DNA from: Lachnospiraceae bacterium
GTDB taxonomy: Bacteria > Bacillota > Clostridia > Lachnospirales > Lachnospiraceae
Direction of reading: 5' to 3'
Assembly (NCBI GenBank): GCA_021770755.1
Contig: JAETQI010000027.1
Location: 1 to 56,674, forward strand
DNA: 56,674 nt
Positions 11,913-20,916 of this stretch are shown here, piece by piece. The translations under genes and the position numbers were made by a program. Below the pieces are notes generated by a model. That model saw only the letters and a program-made list of their open reading frames with translations, was not told the origin of the DNA and made no database searches. How positions within the stretch are numbered: position 1 is the first letter of the stretch; each line of letters opens with the position of its first letter.

Positions 11913-12869
11913 CTATACGAGCGACATATCCGCAACCTTCGCGGAAACCTTATTCACGACCATCAACAGCACCAGGCTCACCACCGACTCAAAGAAACCG
12001 ATCGCTGCCGAATAGCTGAAATTAGGGCGCGAGGCCGATCCGAGAGACTGCTTGTATACGTAGGTTGATATTACCTCCGACGAACTCAGGTTCAAACTGT
12101 TCTGCATCAGGTAGATCTTCTCGTACCCCACCGTCAGCACACGCCCGGTGTTCATGATCAGCAGGATGATGATCGTCGGCATGATGGAAGGCAGGTCTAT
12201 GTAGCGGATGCGCTGCCATACAGTCGCGCCATCCATGATGGCAGATTCGTGAAGCTCCGGGCTGACACCGCTGAGCGCCGCCGTATAGACGATGGAACTG
12301 TATCCGGTGTTCTGCCAGATCTCCGAGATGACATAGATCGCCGGAAACATGGACGCACTTCCCATGAACATCACCGCCTCGCCGCCGAACATCTCGATCA
12401 CCTTGTTGATGACGCCGGTACTGGGCGACAGAAACAGGTTGAGCATACCGACGATGATGACCGCCGAGATAAAGTGCGGCGCATAGATCGTCGTCTGGAC
12501 CACCTTGCCGAACCGTTTGCTCCTGCACTGGTTGAGCAGCAGGGCGATCAGGATCGGGAGCGGGAATCCAAATAAAAGACTTAAAATACTGATCTTAAGC
12601 GTATTTCCGATGACATTCCAGCAGTCCGGCGACTCGAAAAACCGGATAAAATGCTTCAATCCGACCCACGGAGAACCCCACACGCCCTGAACCACATTGT
12701 AATCCTTGAAAGCCATCTGCAGTCCGCCCATGGGCGCATACCGGAAGATCCCGAAGTAGAGAAAACAGGGAATCAGAAATACATACAACTGCCAGTAAGA
12801 CTTTGCCTTGGCGAGCTGCTGGGAAAAGGTCTTTTTGGGAACGATAACTTTTGTTTTCTTATCTTTCAT
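11913..12869 (-). CDS. Sugar ABC transporter permease (LplB type)
   Basis: Permease of 318 residues, first gene of the importer operon. Typical N-terminus (LYVFLIPCFLYFGIFRYAP) and EAA loop (ELHESAIMDGATVWQRI, near residue 200). A start five codons further upstream is possible, but GGAGAG stands 5 nt before the ATG at 12869, so the start MKDKKT is preferred. It forms a heterodimer with the following permease. A sigma-A promoter at 12999-13027 can transcribe the three importer genes independently of the sialidase/fucosidase genes. Confidence 0.92.
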   Translation of the reverse strand: MKDKKTKVIVPKKTFSQQLAKAKSYWQLYVFLIPCFLYFGIFRYAPMGGLQMAFKDYNVVQGVWGSPWVGLKHFIRFFESPDCWNVIGNTLKISILSLLFGFPLPILIALLLNQCRSKRFGKVVQTTIYAPHFISAVIIVGMLNLFLSPSTGVINKVIEMFGGEAVMFMGSASMFPAIYVISEIWQNTGYSSIVYTAALSGVSPELHESAIMDGATVWQRIRYIDLPSIMPTIIILLIMNTGRVLTVGYEKIYLMQNSLNLSSSEVISTYVYKQSLGSASRPNFSYSAAIGFFESVVSLVLLMVVNKVSAKVADMSLV

Positions 12870-12983
12870 AGCTTCTCTCCACATTTCTCATTTTGAAACA
12901 ATGCACCGCCCGGCAGCAAGTCCGACGATACAAAACAACAGCTAAATTAACTTCAAAAACACATCTGTACAGAAATTGTTTAT

Positions 12984-13027
12984 GTAATTATTAACGCTAT
13001 TATACTACCCTATTTGTTAAAATGCAA
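12984..13027 (-). promoter_or_regulatory. Importer-operon promoter with overlapping AT-rich motif
   Basis: On the minus strand TTGCAT (13022-13027) and TATAAT (12999-13004) are separated by 17 bp. Just downstream, over the expected start site, lies GTAATTATTAAC (12984-12995), related to the candidate ROK sites at 3287-3315 and 4873-4899. A second TATAAT lies at about 13050 without a clear -35. Confidence 0.6.
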
Positions 13028-13072
13028 TATTAATTCACTAGTTTGTATATTATACTACATTTTGCAACTATT

Positions 13073-14524
13073 TCATTGTGCATTTTGCGCCCCGTCCATC
13101 AATTCCTCCATCGTATAGACCTCGTACCGCATGGCTGCCTCCTCGTATTCATACCAGAGCGCAATGCTCCCGTCCGCAAGCTCTGTCAGGCAGCTATAAT
13201 GAAAGTCCTCCTGATTCACCGGGTAGTGGTACTGCCAGTCGACCCCGCCATTCTCCTGTATGAGACCGACGGCGATCACTCCGTTGACCCGGTGATATGC
13301 CTCGTCGTCCCCCCCGGGATAGCTTGCCAGCAGCACAGGTTTTCCCTGGATCGGGCGGGAATAGTTGATCACGGACACCATGCAGTTGCCGCAGTAGCAT
13401 AACTTTGGCTCCCGCACAAAAGCGCCCCACGTCTCACCGCCGTCAAAACTGTCCGCATACGTCACTTCCCGGATCATATTCCGCGAGTACATCCGCAGAC
13501 GCCCGTCCGGCAGCCCCACAACCTGTGATTCCGAGGATTTGACACACACGCCTTCCTCCGTGTATCCCGTCTGATCCGCGCGCTGTCCCCGCTTCCACGT
13601 CTTCCCGCAGTCCTCCGTATAGATCACGCTGGCAAACTCCGTCCCCAGATTGTTGTCATAGATCGGAAAGATCATGCGCTCCCTGCCCTGGTACATGTGG
13701 GCATATCCCCTGCCAGGACAGACAGCCGTGAAACCGACGCCGTCGATCTGTGCGCTGACCTCCTGCATCCTGCTCCACGTCCTGCCCCCGTCCCGGCTGA
13801 CGCGGCATACAATATGAAAAGCCGGATACGCCTTGACCGGGGATGCGGCAAAAAAGATGTTGGCATGAACCAGCTTTGACGTCGCGCCGCCGTTTCCGTC
13901 AAGCTGCGGGATCATCACCGGTCTCACCGTTTCATCCTCCCCGCCGCGCTGGTACAGATACCACTCATCGTCGAGCACATACGACTCATACGGCTCATCA
14001 TCGCAGACGCGCAGCACCGGAAGATAACCGTCCCCGTCCGGTTCCCCGACATAATAGGGATACGTCTCAGCCGTCAGCTCCTGCGTCTCCGCGCAGGTGC
14101 AGCTTTCGATATCTTTCAGCGCCAGACGGCCGTTTGTATGTCTTCCCACGTTCTGCTGTCCGCACGCCATACCGTTCACCGCGCGCGCGCCCACAAAGGC
14201 AGGGCACAGATCCACCAGCAGATACAGATTCCCGGCGGAATCCTCTGCCAGAGCCGGATCGATAAAGCCCGCGCTGAAGATACAGCGGTCTGTGTTGTCC
14301 ACCACATCCTCAAAATGATTTACAAACTGCCTCTCCCAGCTCACCCCGCCGTCAGTCGAGCGCGCGACAACCGTCTCCAGATTGCCCGCGGAATCCTTCC
14401 CATGCTCCCAGCGCGCATCGCATGCCGCCACAAGCGTGCCTCCCCGCGTCACCAGCATGGACGGGATCCTAAATGCCTCACTTCCCATACATCCTTTCGC
14501 AAAAGGGTCTGTTACTTTTTTCAT
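13073..14524 (-). CDS. Exo-alpha-sialidase, GH33 (cytoplasmic)
   Basis: 483-residue six-bladed propeller sialidase. The Arg of the FRIP motif (R19, FRIPSMLV) and four Asp boxes (STDGGVSW, SRDGGRTW, TEDCGKTW, SFDGGETW) are visible. There is no signal peptide or cell-wall anchor, unlike most gut sialidases that act outside the cell. It should release terminal sialic acid from glycans already imported. It lies 21 bp after the fucosidase gene and upstream of the importer genes. No nan catabolic genes (nanA/E/K) are in the window. The BNR fold is also used by other glycosidases, so specificity is likely, not proven. Confidence 0.82.
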   Translation of the reverse strand: MKKVTDPFAKGCMGSEAFRIPSMLVTRGGTLVAACDARWEHGKDSAGNLETVVARSTDGGVSWERQFVNHFEDVVDNTDRCIFSAGFIDPALAEDSAGNLYLLVDLCPAFVGARAVNGMACGQQNVGRHTNGRLALKDIESCTCAETQELTAETYPYYVGEPDGDGYLPVLRVCDDEPYESYVLDDEWYLYQRGGEDETVRPVMIPQLDGNGGATSKLVHANIFFAASPVKAYPAFHIVCRVSRDGGRTWSRMQEVSAQIDGVGFTAVCPGRGYAHMYQGRERMIFPIYDNNLGTEFASVIYTEDCGKTWKRGQRADQTGYTEEGVCVKSSESQVVGLPDGRLRMYSRNMIREVTYADSFDGGETWGAFVREPKLCYCGNCMVSVINYSRPIQGKPVLLASYPGGDDEAYHRVNGVIAVGLIQENGGVDWQYHYPVNQEDFHYSCLTELADGSIALWYEYEEAAMRYEVYTMEELMDGAQNAQ

Positions 14525-14545
14525 CCTCCATCACTCCTTTGTCTG

Positions 14546-15922
14546 TCATCCATATATCCTGATCTGTTTCAGCGACACCTCGCCGCGCGCTGCCGTCACC
14601 TTGACCAGCAGTCTGTCCGCCTTATCCCCGCTGCTGTCCAGCAGCCTGTTCTGCTCCGCAAAAGGATCCGCAAGCACGCAGATCCTGCGGTTTCCGACCG
14701 TCGTTCCCTGATAGAGCGGATAATTTTTTCCCTCGTGGAACACCGCCTCGATGCGGAAGGTCTCGATGCGCTGCCCCTTCTCGATCTCCTCCTGCAGCTC
14801 CACGTACTTCACCCTGGAGACCGGATGCGCAAGGGTGACCAGATACGCCGGCTGTGTGGGATAGCTGTCCTTCTGCCGCTCCACGGTCGCCTCCAGCGGA
14901 TTCCCGAACTCCTGGTCAAGCAGGCGGCGCAGCTCCATCAGGCGCGCGATGTCACGCGCGTCGAGCAGGCCGTCCCTGTCCGGCGGAATATTCAGGTTCA
15001 GGCAGGCATTGCCGCCCACCGACCCCAGGTAGATCTCGAATAAAGTCCTCAGCGGCCGGGGTTCCTCCTGGCTGTGCCAGAACCAGCCCGGACGGATCGA
15101 CGTATCCACCTCGGACGGCACGAACGACAGCCCCTGTGAATACAGGATGCTGCCCATGCCGCCGACAAATCTGTCCGTATTGTAAAGATATGCCAGATCG
15201 CCCTCCCCCGCAAGCGGTCCGGGCCCCGTCTGCACCGGAGCGAGCGCGCACAGCTCCGAGGGCACCACAGCCCACTCGGACACGCGGCAGTTCCCCGCCT
15301 CATTCCCACACCAGCGCACATCTGGTCCTTTATCGTAGAAAATGACCGCGTTGGGCTGATACTTCCGGATCAGCCCAATATAGCGCGGGAAATCGTATTC
15401 CTGCTTTTTCCCGTCCGGGCCTTCCCCGCACGCCCCGTCAAACCATACGCAGAACAGCTCCCCGTATCCAGTCAGCAGTTCCTCGAGCTGCGCGCAGTAA
15501 AAGTCGTTATACGCCGGCGTTCCATAGCAGGCGCAGTTTCTGTCCCACGGGGAGAGATAGATCCCAAAGCGGAGCCCTGCCTCCCTGCACGCGGCGGCGG
15601 CCTCGCCCACCACATCCCTCCTGCATGCGGCATTCTTCACGCTGTGTTCCGTATACTTCGACGGCCACAGGCAGAATCCGTCATGATGCTTTGCCGTCAG
15701 GATCATGCCCCGGATCCCCGCATCGCGCAGCGCAAAAGCCCATTGCCTGCAGTCCAGACGCGCGGGGGCAAACAGGCTCTCCGGCTCCGTGCCGTCCCCC
15801 CACTCCCTGTCCGTGAACGTGTTCATCCCAAAATGAATAAACGCATAAAATGCCGTGTCATACCACATCATCTGCCGCTTTGAGGGCACGACTTCTGCCG
15901 CCTCTCTCAAAAAATCAACCAT
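14546..15922 (-). CDS. Alpha-L-fucosidase, GH29
   Basis: 458-residue GH29 enzyme. The barrel motifs HFGMNTFTDREWG (about 30-42) and AKHHDGFCLWPS (77-88) are typical, and the nucleophile is D162 in FCVWFDGACGEG. The C-terminal ~110 residues form a beta-sandwich-like part. No signal peptide is present, so it is cytoplasmic, like the sialidase. AGAGGTGA precedes the ATG. It opens the fucosidase-sialidase unit and would remove alpha-linked fucose from imported oligosaccharides of the milk or mucin type. The acid/base Glu cannot be assigned with certainty. Confidence 0.9.
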   Translation of the reverse strand: MVDFLREAAEVVPSKRQMMWYDTAFYAFIHFGMNTFTDREWGDGTEPESLFAPARLDCRQWAFALRDAGIRGMILTAKHHDGFCLWPSKYTEHSVKNAACRRDVVGEAAAACREAGLRFGIYLSPWDRNCACYGTPAYNDFYCAQLEELLTGYGELFCVWFDGACGEGPDGKKQEYDFPRYIGLIRKYQPNAVIFYDKGPDVRWCGNEAGNCRVSEWAVVPSELCALAPVQTGPGPLAGEGDLAYLYNTDRFVGGMGSILYSQGLSFVPSEVDTSIRPGWFWHSQEEPRPLRTLFEIYLGSVGGNACLNLNIPPDRDGLLDARDIARLMELRRLLDQEFGNPLEATVERQKDSYPTQPAYLVTLAHPVSRVKYVELQEEIEKGQRIETFRIEAVFHEGKNYPLYQGTTVGNRRICVLADPFAEQNRLLDSSGDKADRLLVKVTAARGEVSLKQIRIYG

Positions 15923-16196
15923 AAAAGATCACCTCTTTTTGTGCACATTGCACAACTTCACTTTCCATTGCTATGTATTTTTATGCAGTCATATTTGTCC
16001 AAAAAATATATCGATATTCAATATGTCTATTTAATTTTACATTATATCTGATTTTATATATTTTTTCCACTATTATTTTTTTATTTTAAATAATTAGCGG
16101 GACGACAAGCGCATGGAGGTTTACACGCTCCGCGCATTTTGATATAATAAACCTGTAATCAGGCGGCATACAGGACAGAAATGGAGTGTGATCTGA
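15923..16196. promoter_or_regulatory. Fucosidase-operon promoter region
   Basis: 274 bp of very AT-rich DNA. On the minus strand a perfect TATAAT (16041-16046) lies ~120 bp upstream of the fucosidase ATG but lacks a good -35. TAATTATTTAAA (16085-16096, minus-strand sense) matches the candidate ROK sites elsewhere. No clear promoter for the plus-strand AAA gene was identified, in keeping with its decay. Confidence 0.4.
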
Positions 16197-17281
16197 ATGG
16201 GGATCTATCTGAATCCGGGGAATAAAAAATTTTGGAAAGCAGTCCGCTCCAGAATTTATGTGGACAAGACAGGACTGATCGCATGGACAAATGAACAGAT
16301 CAATACGGAACAGGGATACATCTGTGTCAGCAGGCCGCGGCGTTTCGGCAAATCCATGGCATTGAACATGCTGGCCGCCTACTACAGCCGCGGCTGTGAA
16401 TCGAGGACGCTGTTTGAGGGAAGGGCGGTCGCGAAAGAGGAATCCTTTGAGGAATACCTGAATCAGTATGACGTGATCTTTCTCAATATGCAGCATTTTC
16501 TGATCAGTGCGAAAAACCAGACTATAACAGATCATCTAGAACAGGCTGTGCTTGCAGAACTCCGAGACGAATATGGGAACTATATAGACAGATCCGATAT
16601 CGGGCTTGCCGACGCGTTGGAGAAGATCTATGCCGGAACCGACAGGCAGTTTATTTTTCTGGTTGACGAGTGGGACTGTGTGATGCGCGAGAGACCGGAG
16701 TCCGAGGATCTGCAGAAGCAGTATCTCGACTTCCTGCGCAATCTGTTAAAGGACAGGGAATATGTCGCGCTTGCGTATATGACAGGGATCCTTCCTGTTA
16801 AAAAATACGGAGAGCATTCCGCGCTGAATATGTTCTGGGAATATTCGATGACAGATCCGAAAAACTGCTCCGGGATACGCTGTCTGGTGACGGGGACCGT
16901 GTCGCTGCCGGACTGGATCACGCACACACAGAGGTTGCATCGATACTGACGTACAACGATGAAAACTCGCTGGCATGCGCGATCAACATTGCCTATTACA
17001 GCGCGAGAAAAGATTACCGGATCATCCGCGAGCTTCCGACAGGACGCGGCTTTGCGGATGTCGTATTCCTGCCGCTTCCCGACAGCGGGAAGCCTGCGCT
17101 TGTCGTCGAACTCAAATATGACAGATCTGCCAGCACCGCGATACAGCAGATCAAGGACAGGCAGTATACATGGACGCTCGAAGGCTATTCCGGCGAGATA
17201 CTGCTGGTCGGCATCAATTATGACAAAAACAGCGCAGACAAACCACATAGCTGTGTGATCGAGAAAGTCTCCATCGGCTGA
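16197..17281 (+). pseudogene. AAA-ATPase-like / PD-(D/E)XK gene, internally deleted and frameshifted
   Basis: Remnant of the AAA-ATPase_like plus PD-(D/E)XK family common in gut anaerobes (usually 500-600 residues). The first ~220 codons are intact: a Walker-A-like SRPRRFGKSMAL, a Walker-B-like FIFLVDEWD, and the family segment HSALNMFWEYSMTDP. After about 16858 this frame gives unrelated residues and stops at 16949. The family C-terminal domain resumes in another frame from about 16859 (EKLLRDTL, then ILTYNDENS and FADVVFLPLP ... ALVVELKYD, with the D...ExK nuclease-type residues) to the TGA at 17279-17281. About 150-200 codons of the middle are missing, so one deletion explains both the loss and the frame change. 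It is probably not functional. Confidence 0.85.
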
Positions 17282-17308
17282 GGATCACGGTCTCCATCGA
17301 CGGCTTTT

Positions 17309-18481
17309 TCAATTGGAGATCGGAATCTCCATTCTCTCATCTTCATTGGCAGTCCATGAAGTCCATATGATCAGCGCGGCTACCTCATCCACATCGATCA
17401 CCCGGTCATATCCCGCCATGTGATACGCCTTCGATCTACTGCTGTCCGTATATCCCAGACTGCCGCCATCCGTCAGGTAAGGCAGCCTGGTTCCATCCTT
17501 CAGTACCACTCCCCTGACTTTAGGAATACCAGAATCATCACCCTGTTTTGCAGGCGCTGCGTCGACAGAATAATTTACCTTCATGGAGATCGGTGAAATG
17601 CTGATGCTCTCCAGTGTAAAGTTCGTTCCTTCCACTTTCTGCCCTACCGTAATATCCCGCGCCGAACTTACATCCGGAAGAACGATCTCAAGATCCCAGT
17701 CTCCCTCAACCGCCAGCGTAAACCCTTCCCTTTTTGAATGAGTTCCCAGATTTTGGAAACGGACATGCACTGTTTTGCCAAGTAAAGTATCATTTGGGTC
17801 CACAACATACGCCTGAATGATAAACTCCATATTGCCATCCTGATCTGTATAATAATGGATTGTTCTTCCATTCTCATCCTGTTTTAAAGGAGTGCCATCC
17901 TCATATACTGGTTGACCCTCTTCATTACAGATCGTTCCGTTATACATGCTTCCGCTCATATTAAACCACGAATCTACATCTTCCGGATCGTCTCCCTGAT
18001 ATACATTTACCTCTCCAAATGTCGGTGCCATCCCGTCCTCCACGCGATAACCGGAAATCTGAAAGGACATATACGCAAATCTTTCATCCACGACAACCGT
18101 ATCAGGCACTATCGTAACACCGCTATCCGTCACGGCAAGTGACGGACTTTCCGGCTCTTCACGGTACACCTTTGCTATGTTCTTCTCCAGAAGTTCCTGC
18201 TGCTGTTCGTCAGATGCCTGAATATTGCCGTTCATGCCCCGTCCCCAATAATGGCGGATCGCTGCAACAACACTGATACTGCTTACGGATAATATGCAGA
18301 TACCTGCTATCACCGCAGCCTGCGTTTTAAACATCCTCTTATTTCCAGCTTCTCCGGCATTTGCTTTTTTCATATGACCGCTGTCCTCCTGACGGATCAT
18401 TGCGAATGCCTGATCTGTTTTGTTCAACACGATCTCCGACAATTCTATTTTTTCAGTAAATATATTTTTTTTATTTGACAT
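17309..18481 (-). CDS. DUF4179 membrane protein, putative anti-sigma factor
   Basis: 390 residues: a cytoplasmic N-terminus of ~50 residues, one transmembrane segment (about 51-75) and a large outside domain starting HYWGRGMNGNIQASDEQQ, as in DUF4179 proteins. In Clostridia these are regularly encoded after an ECF sigma gene and are thought to hold it at the membrane. An ATG two codons upstream is also open, but AGGAGG sits directly against it; spacing favours the ATG at 18481. The gene overlaps the sigma gene by 11 bp, which suggests translational coupling. The sensed signal is unknown. Confidence 0.8.
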   Translation of the reverse strand: MSNKKNIFTEKIELSEIVLNKTDQAFAMIRQEDSGHMKKANAGEAGNKRMFKTQAAVIAGICILSVSSISVVAAIRHYWGRGMNGNIQASDEQQQELLEKNIAKVYREEPESPSLAVTDSGVTIVPDTVVVDERFAYMSFQISGYRVEDGMAPTFGEVNVYQGDDPEDVDSWFNMSGSMYNGTICNEEGQPVYEDGTPLKQDENGRTIHYYTDQDGNMEFIIQAYVVDPNDTLLGKTVHVRFQNLGTHSKREGFTLAVEGDWDLEIVLPDVSSARDITVGQKVEGTNFTLESISISPISMKVNYSVDAAPAKQGDDSGIPKVRGVVLKDGTRLPYLTDGGSLGYTDSSRSKAYHMAGYDRVIDVDEVAALIIWTSWTANEDERMEIPISN

Positions 18482-18998
18482 GCTCATCCTCCTGACAAAT
18501 GCGGTAATACGCTTCCAGTTCTTTTCTTCCTCTTGAAACCCTTGTCTTTATGGTATTTAGCGGTAATGACAGCAATTCTGCTATTTCCCGCATCCTGAAT
18601 CCCTGACTGTAATACAATTCCATGGGCAGCCGGTAACGCTCGTCTACAGAAGCATATGCCTCCTTTAGTTCAAGATTATATTCATCGCACTTTGACGGCT
18701 CCTCATAAGCTTCGATATTCTCATAAGCTGAATTGTGTCTTATGATGTCATAGCAATGGTTGATCAGGATCCTTGTCATCCATGTCTTAAAGAACTCCGG
18801 CTTCCTGAGTGTATATAACTTTTCCCAGCAAGTGAGGATCGTATCCTGAAGCGCATCTGCCGCGTCCTCTTCATTCATCAGGATCGCAATAGCGGTTCTG
18901 TACATATCTTTCATGTAAAACTGCATTAATTCGGTAAATGCGTCTTTATCCTGCCTCTGCGCCTTCTTGATCCAGTCTTTTGTTTCAATGCTTTTCAT
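18471..18998 (-). CDS. ECF-type RNA polymerase sigma factor
   Basis: 175 residues with the two sigma regions of ECF factors: region 2 (about 20-90, EEDAADALQDTILTCWEK) and region 4 (about 115-170, PMELYYSQGFRMREIAELL then LPLNTIKTRVSRGRKEL). It directs polymerase to a small set of promoters, usually including its own. Its gene overlaps the DUF4179 gene. The 186 bp upstream contain no convincing sigma-A promoter, which would fit autoregulation. Confidence 0.93.
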   Translation of the reverse strand: MKSIETKDWIKKAQRQDKDAFTELMQFYMKDMYRTAIAILMNEEDAADALQDTILTCWEKLYTLRKPEFFKTWMTRILINHCYDIIRHNSAYENIEAYEEPSKCDEYNLELKEAYASVDERYRLPMELYYSQGFRMREIAELLSLPLNTIKTRVSRGRKELEAYYRICQEDEHVK

Positions 18999-19184
18999 TC
19001 TTTTTCTCCTACGCGCGTATGGTGTGTTTCTCTTTGTTTTCCATTCATTAGACGGCGCATTTGCCTTTTTGGTTTCAATAAATGATATAAATCAGTTCAG
19101 TTGCAAAGGAATAAATATACCAGCGTCAGTTCCCCAGCTCCCTTTCGATCGTGATACAGCGTTGGAAGATTTCCGAACAGTCCC

Positions 19185-20573
19185 TTATCTGCCCAACTGC
19201 CCTCGCAGCTTCTTCATCACATGAAAATACGCCGGAATCAAAAATCCGTCCGCAAACAGCCACGCCAGCGGACTTGCCAGGATCACGCAGATATATCCGA
19301 ACATCGGCACCAAGACAAATCCTGCAACTGCCCGCGCCACCATCTCTGCAACACCCGCAAGGATCGCAAAGGCAGAAAAGCCTAATCCCTGTATCATAAA
19401 CCGGACAATATTGACAAGCGCAAGCAGAATATATGCCGCAGAATTCGCAATGACAAAATAATATATATAGGTAATGATTTCCTCCGTCGGGCTGTCAAGA
19501 AACAGCAGCGCCATGTTCTTCCCGAACACGACCATAAACAGAAATGCGATCACCGCATACGCAATCCCAAGCTTTATGCATGCCTTTAAGCCCTTGTCAA
19601 CCCTGTCGAGCCTGCCCGCGCCGACATTCTGCCCGCCATAGGTTGCCATTGTCGAACCCATCGCGTCAAACGGGCAGCACGCAAGCATGCTGATCCTGCC
19701 TCCTGCGGTCACCGCGGCGACGATCACCTCACCCATCGAGTTTACCGCCGCCTGCAAAATCACGCTGCCGATCGCCGTGATCGAGTACTGCAGCCCCATC
19801 GGAACCCCCATCGAGCAAAGCTTCACCGTATGGCTGCCGCTGAACCGCCAGTCCTCCCTTTGAAAGTTCAGAAATTGATATTTCTTTATCATATAAAGCA
19901 GACAGATCACGCCTGAAACCGCCTGCGAGATCACCGTCGCATACCCTGCCCCGCGCACGCCGAGCGGCGATACCAGCAAAAGATCGAGCAGGACATTCAG
20001 CACTGACGAAAAGATCAGAAAAACAACAGGTGTCACGCTGTCCCCCAGAGAACGCAGGATCCCCGACACCAGATTATAAAGAAACGCCGCGGGAATTCCC
20101 ATAAAGATGACAAAGATATAGGAATATGCCTGATCCAGGATCGTCTCCGGCGTATCCATCGCGATCAGGATCTGCCTTGTGAAGATCCCTACGGTCACCG
20201 TCATTACCGCCGCAAACACAACCGCCGCGAATACACCGTTTGCGATATATTTTTTCAAATTTGAGAAATCCTTGGCACCGAATGTCTGCGCAACGGGTAT
20301 CGCAAAACCGTTGCACACGCCGATGCAGAATCCCAGGATCATAAAGTTGATCGAACCCGTTGAACCGACCGCCGCAAGCGCATCCACGCCGAGCTTTTTG
20401 CCGACGATGATCGAATCCACCATATTGTACATCTGCTGGAAGATCAAGCCGAACAAAAGCGGCAATCCGAACTCCAGAATCAGCTTCATCGGTTTCCCGT
20501 CTGTCATGTCCTTCGTGCCGTTCAGACTCCTGAAAATTTTTGCCCATATACCTTTACCTTTTACCTTATTCAT
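19185..20573 (-). CDS. MATE-family multidrug/cation efflux transporter
   Basis: 462-residue, 12-helix exporter of the MATE superfamily. The N-terminal segment MKLILEFGLPLLFGLIFQQM and the QTFGAKD loop are typical. These proteins expel cationic drugs or metabolites in exchange for Na+ or H+. It is monocistronic, with its own promoter and an operator-like palindrome between promoter and gene. No regulator gene is adjacent. Confidence 0.92.
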   Translation of the reverse strand: MNKVKGKGIWAKIFRSLNGTKDMTDGKPMKLILEFGLPLLFGLIFQQMYNMVDSIIVGKKLGVDALAAVGSTGSINFMILGFCIGVCNGFAIPVAQTFGAKDFSNLKKYIANGVFAAVVFAAVMTVTVGIFTRQILIAMDTPETILDQAYSYIFVIFMGIPAAFLYNLVSGILRSLGDSVTPVVFLIFSSVLNVLLDLLLVSPLGVRGAGYATVISQAVSGVICLLYMIKKYQFLNFQREDWRFSGSHTVKLCSMGVPMGLQYSITAIGSVILQAAVNSMGEVIVAAVTAGGRISMLACCPFDAMGSTMATYGGQNVGAGRLDRVDKGLKACIKLGIAYAVIAFLFMVVFGKNMALLFLDSPTEEIITYIYYFVIANSAAYILLALVNIVRFMIQGLGFSAFAILAGVAEMVARAVAGFVLVPMFGYICVILASPLAWLFADGFLIPAYFHVMKKLRGQLGR

Positions 20574-20596
20574 AACGAATGCCTTTCTCTTAATAC

Positions 20597-20648
20597 TTTA
20601 CATTTTGTAAACCAATATGTATATTATTACTTATTTCGAAAAAGTCAA
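20597..20648 (-). promoter_or_regulatory. MATE promoter with a palindromic operator
   Basis: On the minus strand TTGACT (20643-20648) and TAATAT (20621-20626) are 16 bp apart. A perfect inverted repeat TTTACA-N3-TGTAAA (20597-20611) lies just downstream of the -10, a repressor position. Similar TTTACA/TGTAAA palindromes are bound by several small repressors (GntR/YtrA type and others); the one acting here is not in the window. Confidence 0.55.
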
Positions 20649-20677
20649 TAGCAAAGTAAAATATTTCAATCCGGGAC

Positions 20678-20827
20678 TCAACCGCCGAGGTAATCGTCAT
20701 TCCGAGTTGGAATCACCTGATCGCCCGCACTTGCCGCTCGGTACTTTGTCGGAACCGCAGACAGGCGCGCATTGCTTCCACCGATTTTGATCGTATCCGT
20801 TCGAGACGTCTCATTATCTATTGTAAT
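20678..20827 (-). pseudogene. Coding-like remnant of an unidentified gene (C-terminal piece)
   Basis: Between the MATE and lipoprotein genes, 49 codons stay open with no start codon and end in YLGG-stop. The stretch is much richer in GC than the surrounding AT-rich DNA, and its translation (including KIGGSNARLSAVPTKYRAA) has an ordinary protein composition. It looks like the 3' end of a decayed gene. The family was not recognised. Confidence 0.3.
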
Positions 20828-20916
20828 TTATCTCATTTTTTGATACAATTCGAATAAGTTATATCAACAAAAAGGAATTTGTTCCTATAGCAAATACGAT
20901 GTAAGGGGAAAGATTT

